From Candidatus Shapirobacteria bacterium (GTDB lineage: Bacteria > Patescibacteriota > Microgenomatia > UBA12405): 16,016 bases of DNA. A program made the translations under genes and the position numbers. The stretch spans positions 1-16,016 of the forward strand of contig JAHBAQ020000064.1 in assembly GCA_018500045.2 (NCBI GenBank), read 5' to 3'. Position 1 is the stretch's first letter, and every line of letters begins with the position of its first letter. Below the pieces are notes generated by a model. The model saw nothing but the letters and a program-made list of their open reading frames with translations. It did no database searches and was not told the origin of the DNA. Shown here piece after piece: positions 1 through 5,602 of the stretch.

Positions 1-2
1 CT

Positions 3-35
3 TCGTCGGCAGCGTCAGATGTGTATAAGAGACAG
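3..35 (+). other. Nextera Read 1 transposase adapter (library artefact)
   Basis: Positions 3-35 match the 33-base Illumina Nextera Read 1 adapter, ending with the 19-base Tn5 mosaic end AGATGTGTATAAGAGACAG at 17-35. The first two bases of the window may be the end of an index sequence. This is synthetic DNA retained at a contig end and says nothing about the organism. Any annotation touching positions 1-35 should be trimmed. The identification comes from recognising the well-known adapter sequence. Confidence 0.98.
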
Positions 36-36
36 A

Positions 37-141
37 TACACACCTAATCTAGGTAATAAAGAAATATCAAAAAAAGGCAAAACTACCAAAAAAAATGACA
101 AATTAAAGCTAAAAAAAACAATTAAACAACCGTTTTACTAG
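37..141 (+). CDS. 3' end of an unidentified gene with a lysine-rich C-terminal tail (partial)
   Basis: Directly after the adapter a plus-strand frame stays open for 34 codons and ends at TAG (139-141). It encodes a strongly basic tail with many Lys residues, starting YTPNLGNKEISKKGK and ending KQPFY. The end lies 36 bases from the convergent stop of the last pilin gene, a natural arrangement for two converging transcripts. The same stretch read on the minus strand is T-rich and gives no convincing gene. In such AT-rich DNA a 34-codon open frame could arise by chance, so the coding call is tentative. No family can be assigned; basic tails occur on many nucleic-acid-binding and membrane proteins. 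Confidence 0.4.
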   Translation, partial: YTPNLGNKEISKKGKTTKKNDKLKLKKTIKQPFY

Positions 142-150
142 ATCAAAGTC

Positions 151-177
151 TAACAAAAAAGATAGGGGAGACAGCTA
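151..177 (-). terminator. Possible weak terminator after the pilin operon
   Basis: Just after the stop codon of the last pseudopilin, the minus strand reads ATAG, a nine-base loop, CTAT, then C and a run of six T. The stem has only four pairs, perhaps five counting a G-T wobble, so it is weak for a Rho-independent terminator. The position at the operon end and the T run are what support it. Confidence 0.3.
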
Positions 178-675
178 TTAATTTCTTAAGGTTACTGTTG
201 TTGTAAAACTCTTGCTCACACCCACACCCGAGACCGACGTTCCAATATTAAAATTAAAGGTTACTGCTCGTGACAATCCAGTTACCGGATCAGTTTCACC
301 ACAAACTACAAAGTTAGTGCAATCAAGTATTGAAACATCATCAGTATTAAGTTTTCTGACCATTGCTGATTCTGAAGCTATTTGATTATCTCCACCCATA
401 TCGCTGCAACTAAGCACCGTATTTTTAATATCAGAAATATTCGTCAAACCAATAGATAAATTACCTCCATAACAAGCCAATTTACCCGTACTATTAAAAA
501 CATTCCTTTTTAACTCCGACAATATCCAACCACCATGTTCCGATAATTTTGAAAGTGCCAAATTTTTATTTTGCACCCTCATTGTCTGAAAAACCGCCCC
601 CACAGCTACCATCATAATTATCCCTACCGACGAAACGACTACCATTATTTCGATTAAAGTAAAACCCCTTTTCAC
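178..675 (-). CDS. Type IV prepilin-like protein, GspJ/PilW-like minor pseudopilin
   Basis: This 165-residue protein starts with a very short class III prepilin leader, MKRG, followed by FTLIE and a hydrophobic stretch to about residue 30. PilD would cut after Gly4 and methylate the new Phe, and Glu at mature position 5 is present. The region after the helix (QNKNLALSKLSEHGGWILSELKRNV) resembles GspJ/PilW-type minor pseudopilins, which sit near the fibre tip. Four cysteines in the body (residues about 68-126) could form disulfides. The start is GTG. The stop codon of the upstream pilin gene overlaps an AGGA ribosome-binding site about 10 bases before this start, so translation may be coupled. 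It is the last gene of the operon. The prepilin class is certain; the GspJ assignment is an inference. Confidence 0.88.
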   Translation of the reverse strand: MKRGFTLIEIMVVVSSVGIIMMVAVGAVFQTMRVQNKNLALSKLSEHGGWILSELKRNVFNSTGKLACYGGNLSIGLTNISDIKNTVLSCSDMGGDNQIASESAMVRKLNTDDVSILDCTNFVVCGETDPVTGLSRAVTFNFNIGTSVSGVGVSKSFTTTVTLRN

Positions 676-687
676 TTTTAATTAATC

Positions 688-1122
688 CTATGGTTGAACT
701 ACCATATAATAACCAGTAAATCCGGACGCCAAACTAAAACCAGTAGAGCAACTAGTACCTATATTGCTTGTTACTGCTCCGGGTAGTTCGACCATTGTAC
801 ATAAATAATATGACAACCCAGACGCACCAGTTCCATACTTATAATAAGAAACACCGACACCTTTTGGATCAGTCGGTATTTTATCTAAAAATTTTCCGCT
901 GACCAATGCATTCAAAGAATTCGGGTAAGTACTTCCAACCTGTCTGGCCGCCTCTAAAGCTACCCGAATTTTTTCCATATCCGAAGATCTTCTGGCATCT
1001 CTGGTTTTTTTATTCATCCCACCAAAACTCACCACTGCCACCGCCGTCAATATTGCCACAATTGATATACTCACCAGTAATTCGAACAAAGTAAATCCTT
1101 TTTTATTTCTTATTTTTTTCAC
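688..1122 (-). CDS. Type IV prepilin-like protein (GspG-like pseudopilin)
   Basis: The 144-residue product has a nine-residue basic leader (MKKIRNKKG) and then FTLFELLVSISIVAILTAVAVVSF, the methylated N-terminal helix typical of type IV pilins, with Glu at mature position 5. The following segment, with KTRDARRSSDMEKIRVALEAA and a later TYP motif, is the GspG-like pattern shared by several neighbours here. Two cysteines near the C-terminus (YYLC and SCSTGF) probably form a disulfide loop like the D-region of pilins. The start codon is GTG at 1120-1122, with only a weak GTGG-like sequence before it. A short AT-rich repeat fills the 24-base gap to the upstream gene. It is probably a minor pilin; its place in the fibre cannot be told from sequence. 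Confidence 0.9.
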   Translation of the reverse strand: MKKIRNKKGFTLFELLVSISIVAILTAVAVVSFGGMNKKTRDARRSSDMEKIRVALEAARQVGSTYPNSLNALVSGKFLDKIPTDPKGVGVSYYKYGTGASGLSYYLCTMVELPGAVTSNIGTSCSTGFSLASGFTGYYMVVQP

Positions 1123-1127
1123 TTTCC

Positions 1128-1144
1128 ACTTTTAACTTTTAACT
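1128..1144. repeat. Short AT-rich period-7 repeat between two pilin genes
   Basis: The 24-base spacer contains ACTTTTAACTTTTAACT, two and a half copies of a seven-base unit. Similar AT-rich short-unit repeats occur between pilT and pilB and before the tRNA gene. The function is unknown, and it may be neutral spacer sequence. Confidence 0.5.
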
Positions 1145-1146
1145 AA

Positions 1147-1581
1147 TTATTGTCTATTTTTAATGCAAAAATAACCGGCTGGATTAGTAAAATCACAGGC
1201 AGGACCGCTAACCTCATTCTTTGGATTTTCCATCAAAGCACAAACACAATAAGTAGTTGATGAAATATTTGACAATGAATAAACATACGACGAATCATTT
1301 TTCGGATCTTCTGGATAACTCTCCAACACAGTCTGCCCACCAGCAGCCAACCATCTAACTCCAGCTACATAAGCTGCAGAAGTTACCGGGTAAGTTCCAC
1401 TCAGTAAATTCATTTCTTCCGCCGCATTTTGAACTGCCTTTAAATCATCAATTCTCTTTCGGTCGCGACCATCTCTTTGAGCTTTAGAGAAACTCGCTGA
1501 CAAAACTACCGATAATATAGCAATAATTGACATTGCAATCATCAGTTCCACCAAAGTAAAACCAGAAAATTTTTTCTTCAT
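1147..1581 (-). CDS. Type IV prepilin-like protein (GspG-like pseudopilin)
   Basis: I chose the ATG at 1579-1581 rather than a longer frame, because it gives a normal short leader (MKKKFSG) directly before FTLVELMIAMSIIAILSVVLSASF; the longer N-terminus would only overlap the upstream gene. The protein is 144 residues. After the N-terminal helix comes a charged segment (RDGRDRKRIDDLKAVQNAAEEM) and a TYPVT motif, as in GspG-type pseudopilins. Four cysteines lie in the last third (YCVC, PACDF, YFCIK), consistent with disulfide stabilisation outside the cell. The start follows the upstream stop after a single base (TAA-T-ATG), so translation is almost certainly coupled. It is a probable minor pilin; its role in the fibre is not determined. 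Confidence 0.9.
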   Translation of the reverse strand: MKKKFSGFTLVELMIAMSIIAILSVVLSASFSKAQRDGRDRKRIDDLKAVQNAAEEMNLLSGTYPVTSAAYVAGVRWLAAGGQTVLESYPEDPKNDSSYVYSLSNISSTTYCVCALMENPKNEVSGPACDFTNPAGYFCIKNRQ

Positions 1582-1582
1582 A

Positions 1583-2092
1583 TTACAGCAAACTCCCAGT
1601 TGGTGAAACATTTGAACTTGTAACAACATAACCACAACCACCAGTAATCGTGTACCCCAAACCCTGGCAAGCATTTATATCGCAAGTGCAATCCTTATCC
1701 TTATCGTTTTCCAAATTTGTAAAAAGTTTAAACGATTTACCAGTATTAGATACCACATAATTTATCTGTTTCATTGAAGTATTATCTCTGGGCACTTTTT
1801 TCATATATATAATTTTTTTACCCCAAGAATCGGTCACTGAAAATTCACCCTCATTACCAATCAAATTCTGCATATAAGATCCCGGAGTAGGGAACACTCC
1901 TTTGTCTACATAATACAGATTTAAAGCATCCGACAACGATTTAAGATTTGCTTTTCTCGCCCCATCTCTCGATTTTTTTTGCGATTCCAAAAAACTACCA
2001 GCAGTTATTACTGTCAATATACCAATAATCGAAATGACTATTAATAATTCCACTAAAGTAAAACCCCTTTTTAAATTATTTTTTTGTTTCAT
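1583..2092 (-). CDS. Type IV prepilin-like protein (GspG-like pseudopilin)
   Basis: The ATG at 2090-2092 gives a ten-residue leader, MKQKNNLKRG, then FTLVELLIVISIIGILTVITAGSFLES; a longer in-frame extension would lie inside the upstream gene and spoil the leader, so it was rejected. The 169-residue protein follows the usual plan of helix, charged segment (KKSRDGARKANLKSLSDALNLYY) and globular head. A cluster of four cysteines (CTC, NACQ, GGCGY) lies near residues 135-155 and may form disulfides or a metal-binding loop. The start follows the upstream TAA after one base (TAA-A-ATG), so coupling is likely. It is a pilin-class protein; assignment as a minor pilin is an inference. Confidence 0.9.
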   Translation of the reverse strand: MKQKNNLKRGFTLVELLIVISIIGILTVITAGSFLESQKKSRDGARKANLKSLSDALNLYYVDKGVFPTPGSYMQNLIGNEGEFSVTDSWGKKIIYMKKVPRDNTSMKQINYVVSNTGKSFKLFTNLENDKDKDCTCDINACQGLGYTITGGCGYVVTSSNVSPTGSLL

Positions 2093-2093
2093 T

Positions 2094-2510
2094 TTAATTA
2101 GAACAAACAGCATAAACCGACGGTGAAGTTGGCGCAATACCACATCGTACCTGAGATTCTTCATCATCCGTTCCAGCCCCCACCTCCAGTCCAATTGTTA
2201 AACGGAAACCATCACCATTATTTAATAAAGTATAATTAAAACTAGTATCACCCACATTCCTCATATACCCAGTAAAACCACTACCTATAATTATCGATTT
2301 TGTATCCGGATACTCTTGAGCGTCGTTATAATACAAACGTAAAGCATTTTTAAGACTATTTAAGTTTTGTATTTTTTGAGCATCTCTTGATCTCTCTCTC
2401 GTACCCACAAAATTCATCATTAATACCGCCGAAAGCACACCAATAATAGAAATTACCACTAACAATTCAATCAAACTAAAACCACGACGACACTTATTAA
2501 AACTCAACAT
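2094..2510 (-). CDS. Type IV prepilin-like protein (GspG-like pseudopilin)
   Basis: The 138-residue protein has a ten-residue leader, MLSFNKCRRG, and a mature N-terminus FSLIELLVVISIIGVLSAVLMMNF, so only the second residue differs from the common FTLIE form. The charged segment RSRDAQKIQNLNSLKNALRLYYND and YPDTK place it with the GspG-like neighbours. Two C-terminal cysteines (VRCG and AVCSN) could close a loop. A free cysteine in the leader is unusual but would be removed by PilD. A -35/-10-like pair ends six bases before the ATG, with no Shine-Dalgarno site, so the gene may have its own leaderless transcript in addition to operon read-through. Confidence 0.9.
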   Translation of the reverse strand: MLSFNKCRRGFSLIELLVVISIIGVLSAVLMMNFVGTRERSRDAQKIQNLNSLKNALRLYYNDAQEYPDTKSIIIGSGFTGYMRNVGDTSFNYTLLNNGDGFRLTIGLEVGAGTDDEESQVRCGIAPTSPSVYAVCSN

Positions 2511-2516
2511 TAATTA

Positions 2517-2545
2517 ATTCTAATCACAAAACTAATATTCTGCAA
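2517..2545 (-). promoter_or_regulatory. Candidate promoter for a GspG-like pseudopilin, leaderless layout
   Basis: On the minus strand TTGCAG (2545-2540) is followed by 17 bases and TAGAAT (2522-2517), then six bases and the ATG. The -10 matches TATAAT at five of six positions; the -35 matches only TTG. The support is the same spacing and the same TAGAAT before two other genes of this operon. Confidence 0.4.
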
Positions 2546-2548
2546 ATA

Positions 2549-2962
2549 TCAACTCTTTTTTGAAAAAAACCTGGTTATAGACAAATTACCTTCACCGGAA
2601 TCCCAAAAAATATTAATAATCACATTAGCACAATCCTTAGGTGAATTATGACACCCAATTGATCCATTAACTACTGCCGTAAAACCAACCTCATAAGTGT
2701 AACCAGCAAATTCTGGACTTGACCCGGACAACCTGGATTCAGATTCTACTAAACCCCAAAAATAATCAGGTCTCAATGTTTTTTCTTTAATCCAGTTTTC
2801 TACCAATATATTACCCATTTCCGACGCTGACTTTCTCTTTAATGAATTTGTTTTAGTGTTTATCACATTCACTACTAACGAAACTATACCAACTATCACT
2901 ATGGTGATGACACCGATCGAAAAAATAATCTCTACTACACTCTGTCCTTTTTTATCTTCCAT
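2549..2962 (-). CDS. Type IV prepilin-like protein, GspI/PilV-like minor pseudopilin
   Basis: The 137-residue protein begins MEDKKG and then QSVVEIIFSIGVITIVIVGIVSLVV. The mature N-terminus would carry Gln instead of the usual Phe, while Glu at position 5 is kept. The region after the helix (NTKTNSLKRKSASEMGNILVENWIKE) resembles GspI/PilV pseudopilins, which lack the GspG head. It contains two cysteines (GCHNSPKDC) nine residues apart. The gene overlaps the end of the upstream GspH/FimT-like gene by 11 bases, so translation is coupled. This H-then-I order matches the minor-pilin clusters of type II secretion and type IV pilus systems. The prepilin class is clear; the GspI/PilV label is an inference. 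Confidence 0.82.
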   Translation of the reverse strand: MEDKKGQSVVEIIFSIGVITIVIVGIVSLVVNVINTKTNSLKRKSASEMGNILVENWIKEKTLRPDYFWGLVESESRLSGSSPEFAGYTYEVGFTAVVNGSIGCHNSPKDCANVIINIFWDSGEGNLSITRFFSKKS

Positions 2963-3446
2963 CTATGATACCTAAATCATTAATCCTTATTGAATCTGTT
3001 GTTCCTTCAGACTCTATATCTATCACCACTGGACCATCAATAAAATTTCCATTAGTATCAACCAGCCTGCCTGAACCCTTATTAAAACCAAACGATCCTC
3101 CATTCGATACTGATACAGAAATATCACTACTGTCTAAATTTTCACTATACGATTTTACAAAAAAAGCCGGCGATTCAACCGTACCATCCTCCCTCACTCC
3201 AACAGCCGTAAAATTATTCGAGGTAAAAGTCATCCTCACAAACTTCAAACCCAACTGTTTACTCGGTAATTGACCCGTGATGGCCAAATTTCTTGACAAA
3301 CTAACCCAGGTCGAAATTTCACTCTTTACCGTTCCCACTCTTCTAGATTTTAGTAATGACGCAAAAGAAGTTACCCCAATACCAGTCAACAATAAAATCA
3401 ACGTTACTGATACAACCAATTCCACTAAAGTAAAACCCCTCTTCAT
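2952..3446 (-). CDS. Type IV prepilin-like protein, GspH/FimT-like minor pseudopilin
   Basis: The 164-residue protein starts MKRG-FTLVELVVSVTLILLLTGIGVTSFASLL. The segment with STWVSLSRNLAITGQ followed by a beta-rich head without cysteines is the pattern of GspH/FimT pseudopilins, which belong to the tip-initiating complex. It overlaps the next gene by 11 bases. A 53-base spacer upstream carries a -35/-10-like pair whose TAGAAT ends six bases before the ATG; there is no good Shine-Dalgarno sequence (a GGG lies about 13 bases upstream). The gene may therefore have its own promoter within the operon. The pilin class is certain and the GspH/FimT label likely. Confidence 0.87.
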   Translation of the reverse strand: MKRGFTLVELVVSVTLILLLTGIGVTSFASLLKSRRVGTVKSEISTWVSLSRNLAITGQLPSKQLGLKFVRMTFTSNNFTAVGVREDGTVESPAFFVKSYSENLDSSDISVSVSNGGSFGFNKGSGRLVDTNGNFIDGPVVIDIESEGTTDSIRINDLGIIDGR

Positions 3447-3452
3447 AAAATA

Positions 3453-3481
3453 ATTCTACCCGCAAAAATCATCGATAACAA
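3453..3481 (-). promoter_or_regulatory. Candidate promoter for the GspH/FimT-like gene, leaderless layout
   Basis: Minus strand: TTGTTA (3481-3476), a 17-base spacer, TAGAAT (3458-3453), then six bases to the ATG. The -35 matches four of six consensus bases and the -10 five of six. It sits in a 53-base intergenic gap, one of the longest in the pilin cluster. Confidence 0.45.
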
Positions 3482-3499
3482 TCACAAACTACCTAATAC

Positions 3500-3934
3500 T
3501 CATTCCAATGATTGAACCGCCGTAAAAACATCCCGATAGCAATATTGCCTTCCGTTGCACTCATATAATTGTTTGAGACAATCAGGATCATTTTTATTTT
3601 CTAGCTCTATAAAAAGAGCAAAAGAATCATTTAACTGTTTAAAACAATATTCTTTGTCAGCCAGATAATCTTCTTTAGGTATATTCATATAAAGATAATC
3701 TCCGTCCCGCCATTCCTTCCCCCACAATGAATTAAATAACTCTTCTTCCGGCAATTTTCCATAATCTTTGTAATAAAGTCTGATCACTTTAGAGACTTCG
3801 TGTATCTCTGATTTTCTCTCTACATCCCTCGATCTTGCCGCCGCCAAAGCAAATTGACGATATGTCACAAAAGACAAAAGACCTAATACCACAAAAATAA
3901 ACCCTAATTCCAAAACTAAACCTTTGCTTTTCAT
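3500..3934 (-). CDS. Divergent prepilin-like protein with a shifted Glu in the processing site
   Basis: The ATG at 3932-3934 gives a 144-residue protein; an in-frame TTG directly before it was not preferred. The N-terminus is MKSKG-LVLELGFIFVVLGLLSFVTY: a basic leader, Gly and a hydrophobic helix as in prepilins, but Glu falls at mature position 4 if cleavage is after Gly, not 5. The rest (ARSRDVERKSEIHEVSKVIRLYYKDYGKLPEEE) clearly matches the charged segment of the GspG-like neighbours, so this is a relative with a decayed or altered leader. Four cysteines (YCF, DCL, ECN, YCY) lie in the C-terminal half. It could still be processed, or it could stay as a membrane-anchored pilin-like protein. 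A promoter-like pair ends six bases before the start. Confidence 0.75.
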   Translation of the reverse strand: MKSKGLVLELGFIFVVLGLLSFVTYRQFALAAARSRDVERKSEIHEVSKVIRLYYKDYGKLPEEELFNSLWGKEWRDGDYLYMNIPKEDYLADKEYCFKQLNDSFALFIELENKNDPDCLKQLYECNGRQYCYRDVFTAVQSLE

Positions 3935-3940
3935 CAATGG

Positions 3941-3969
3941 ATTCTAATCTAAAATATTAATCATCGCAA
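3941..3969 (-). promoter_or_regulatory. Candidate promoter for the divergent prepilin-like gene, leaderless layout
   Basis: Minus strand: TTGCGA (3969-3964), 17 bases, TAGAAT (3946-3941), six bases, ATG. The -35 hexamer lies inside the last codons of the upstream cysteine-rich pilin. The -10 sequence and both spacings are identical to those of the GspH-like gene. Confidence 0.42.
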
Positions 3970-4634
3970 CCACCACCACAGCAATCAACCCGACACGCCG
4001 GATCATTACACACGCTACCACTCTCTAATTCATTATTTAAAAAGCACGACACACCATCCCTTTCTTGATTACAACCACTAGCAGGCAAATTACAAAACGT
4101 AGTAGAAAAACATGTAGTTGGATTGCATTTAGAACCCAATGTCTTTTCATACCACAAAACGTTAGGACTAGAAACGCCATAATTTATCTTATCCTTTTCA
4201 AAAAAAGCATTATACCTACTATCGGTATACCAATCTTTAGGAATATCTTTATCATCTTTATCTTCAAGATTAGTTAAAACTTTAAACCAAGTAGGATCGG
4301 CCAAAATAGTGTATGGATTTTTATTACCATCACACAGACACTCTTTCATATAACCGCTCATTCCTGGTATTGTCGCCCCACAATTTTGTTTCAAATTACA
4401 AAAAATCATTTCTGTATGAGGATACCGCCCTTTATCGCTATAAAACTCTTCAAAAGCTTTTTTAATTTTTTCCATATCACTTTTTCGACCCGAATCTCTA
4501 GCTCTACCCATCAAAGCTACTGGGTTAATAGTTCCAATCAACATAATCATTAATACCGCTAAAATCAGCATTACAATCAATAACTCCACCAACGTAAACC
4601 CCTTCTTCTTTCTCCAGTTTAAAATCAATTTCAT
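3957..4634 (-). CDS. Cysteine-rich type IV prepilin-like protein
   Basis: The 225-residue protein has a 12-residue leader, MKLILNWRKKKG, then FTLVELLIVMLILAVLMIMLIGTINPVALMGRARDSGRKSDMEKIKKAFEEFY, a standard prepilin start and GspG-like charged segment. It is one of the two longest pilins here and shares the TINPV motif with the probable major pilin. It has 14 cysteines: four in the middle (CNLKQNC and CLC) and ten in the last 60 residues, ending in CCGGGCDD. Such a tail suggests several disulfides or a metal-binding module on an exposed head. It is the first gene after pilD, 37 bases away. A role as a special subunit or adhesive tip protein is possible but not shown. Confidence 0.87.
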   Translation of the reverse strand: MKLILNWRKKKGFTLVELLIVMLILAVLMIMLIGTINPVALMGRARDSGRKSDMEKIKKAFEEFYSDKGRYPHTEMIFCNLKQNCGATIPGMSGYMKECLCDGNKNPYTILADPTWFKVLTNLEDKDDKDIPKDWYTDSRYNAFFEKDKINYGVSSPNVLWYEKTLGSKCNPTTCFSTTFCNLPASGCNQERDGVSCFLNNELESGSVCNDPACRVDCCGGGCDD

Positions 4635-4671
4635 AACCTTACATTAATAGTAAACCATTTTTAAAAAATAA

Positions 4672-5490
4672 TCATTTCATAAAATAAAACCAAAAATTCC
4701 ACAATTGATCACCGTAAAACCACGCAACCAATGTACCTAAAATTAAAAATGGACCAAAAGATATCAAAGTTTTCTTATTTGCTTTCTTTAGAATCATCAA
4801 ACCCAAACTTACCAACGCTCCTATCACAAAAGCCGTATAAAAAGCCAACAAAACTTTCTCTGGACCCAAGAACAAACCCATAAATATAGCCAATTTTACA
4901 TCACCAAACCCCATACCTTTACCTTTGGTAATTAAATACAGTAATCCCAAAAACCCAAATGATCCAACCGCCGATAATACAAATTGTAAGGGCGACTCTT
5001 GTGGTCGCCCTATCACTACCACAACTACTGCCAAAATTACCAAAATAACTGTTGAAAAATCCGGCAATATCATATATTTCAAATCAAACACCGCACTAAA
5101 CACCAAAAAAACAATTATTATAAATTCCACCACTAACAGTAGGGGTGTATTGCCCGCCCCTACCGAAAAATGAACTAAAAATAAAATCCCCATCATCATT
5201 TCGACAATAGGGTAGAGAACTGACAACTTTTTTCGGCAACACTTCGACTTACCTTGTTGCAAAACCCACGACATTACTGGAACATTTTCATACCAATGCA
5301 ACTGTTGTCCACAATTATCACAAAACGACCTACCATTCAAACTTCTCAAAAAACCTTTTTCTTCATTTTTCTTAATTCCTTTTGATTTAATCAATTCATA
5401 TTCCACTGCCGTCCGATAAACCAGCATATTTATAAAACTTCCACAGCACAATCCCAAAACAAAAACTAATAAATAAAAATACAAAACCAT
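4672..5490 (-). CDS. pilD: Prepilin peptidase (type IV leader peptidase)
   Basis: This 272-residue polytopic membrane protein cleaves prepilins after Gly and N-methylates the new first residue. The N-terminal GxFxN-type start (CCGSFINMLVYR, residues 15-26) and first cysteine pair CDNC (57-60) are typical. Both catalytic aspartates of this GxGD-type aspartic protease are visible: Asp136 in VFDLKYMILPD and Asp197 in GMGFGDVK. The second cysteine pair is altered: SKCC (82-85) stands where CxxC is usual, so zinc binding may differ. Two GC-rich palindromes encode residues 110-117 and 160-168, both in loops between membrane helices. A terminator separates the gene from the major pilin upstream, so it probably has its own promoter. 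It should process all the pilin-like proteins of the locus. Confidence 0.96.
   Translation of the reverse strand: MVLYFYLLVFVLGLCCGSFINMLVYRTAVEYELIKSKGIKKNEEKGFLRSLNGRSFCDNCGQQLHWYENVPVMSWVLQQGKSKCCRKKLSVLYPIVEMMMGILFLVHFSVGAGNTPLLLVVEFIIIVFLVFSAVFDLKYMILPDFSTVILVILAVVVVVIGRPQESPLQFVLSAVGSFGFLGLLYLITKGKGMGFGDVKLAIFMGLFLGPEKVLLAFYTAFVIGALVSLGLMILKKANKKTLISFGPFLILGTLVAWFYGDQLWNFWFYFMK
4989..5011. repeat. Perfect GC-rich palindrome inside pilD
   Basis: AGGGCGAC and GTCGCCCT form a perfect eight-base inverted repeat around a seven-base loop. It lies in frame in pilD and encodes about residues 160-168 (IGRPQESPL), a loop between two membrane helices. The GC-rich block contrasts with its AT-rich surroundings and looks like an inserted REP-type palindrome. 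Confidence 0.7.
5139..5163. repeat. Second GC-rich palindrome inside pilD
   Basis: GTAGGGG and CCCCTAC form a perfect seven-base inverted repeat around an 11-base loop. It is in frame in pilD and encodes about residues 110-117 (GAGNTPLL), again in a short loop between predicted membrane helices. It resembles short palindromic repeats that begin with GTAGGGG in other genomes; that comparison is from memory and was not checked. Confidence 0.65.
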
Positions 5491-5495
5491 ACTCT

Positions 5496-5523
5496 ATTTT
5501 ACTTTTTCCCCTCCCTTCTTCAA
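5496..5523 (-). promoter_or_regulatory. Candidate pilD promoter
   Basis: Minus strand: TTGAAG (5523-5518), a 16-base spacer, TAAAAT (5501-5496), then five bases to the pilD ATG. The -35 matches four of six consensus bases and the -10 five of six. The -35 coincides with the loop of a strong hairpin. A promoter is needed here if the upstream terminator works. Confidence 0.45.
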
Positions 5524-5531
5524 GGGAGGGG
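5508..5531. repeat. Perfect 10-bp hairpin upstream of pilD
   Basis: CCCCTCCCTT and AAGGGAGGGG form a perfect ten-base inverted repeat with a four-base loop (CTTC). It is far more GC-rich than its surroundings. It could be a REP-type element, or a structure that affects pilD transcription, since it overlaps the candidate promoter spacer. Confidence 0.75.
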
Positions 5532-5553
5532 ACAGAGGTGGGTTTACGCAACC

Positions 5554-5580
5554 AAAAACCCCTCCGTTACCAGAGGGGTT
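5554..5580 (-). terminator. Rho-independent terminator after the major pilin gene
   Basis: Read on the minus strand, AACCCCTC, an eight-base loop and GAGGGGTT form a perfect eight-base stem, followed by further T residues so that the T run is five long. It begins 22 bases after the stop of the probable major pilin. It would separate the pilB-pilT-pilC-pilin transcript from pilD and the minor pilins. Confidence 0.75.
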
Positions 5581-5602
5581 AAAGTTTAAATTAATATCCT
5601 AA

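Noticed and set aside
1582..1674. Longer N-terminus for the pilin gene ending at 1147
   Set aside because: It overlaps the upstream pilin gene and destroys the short prepilin leader; the internal ATG at 1581 gives MKKKFSG-FTLVE.
2093..2194. Longer N-terminus for the pilin gene ending at 1583
   Set aside because: The extension is the out-of-frame shadow of the upstream pilin's C-terminus; the ATG at 2092 gives a normal leader.
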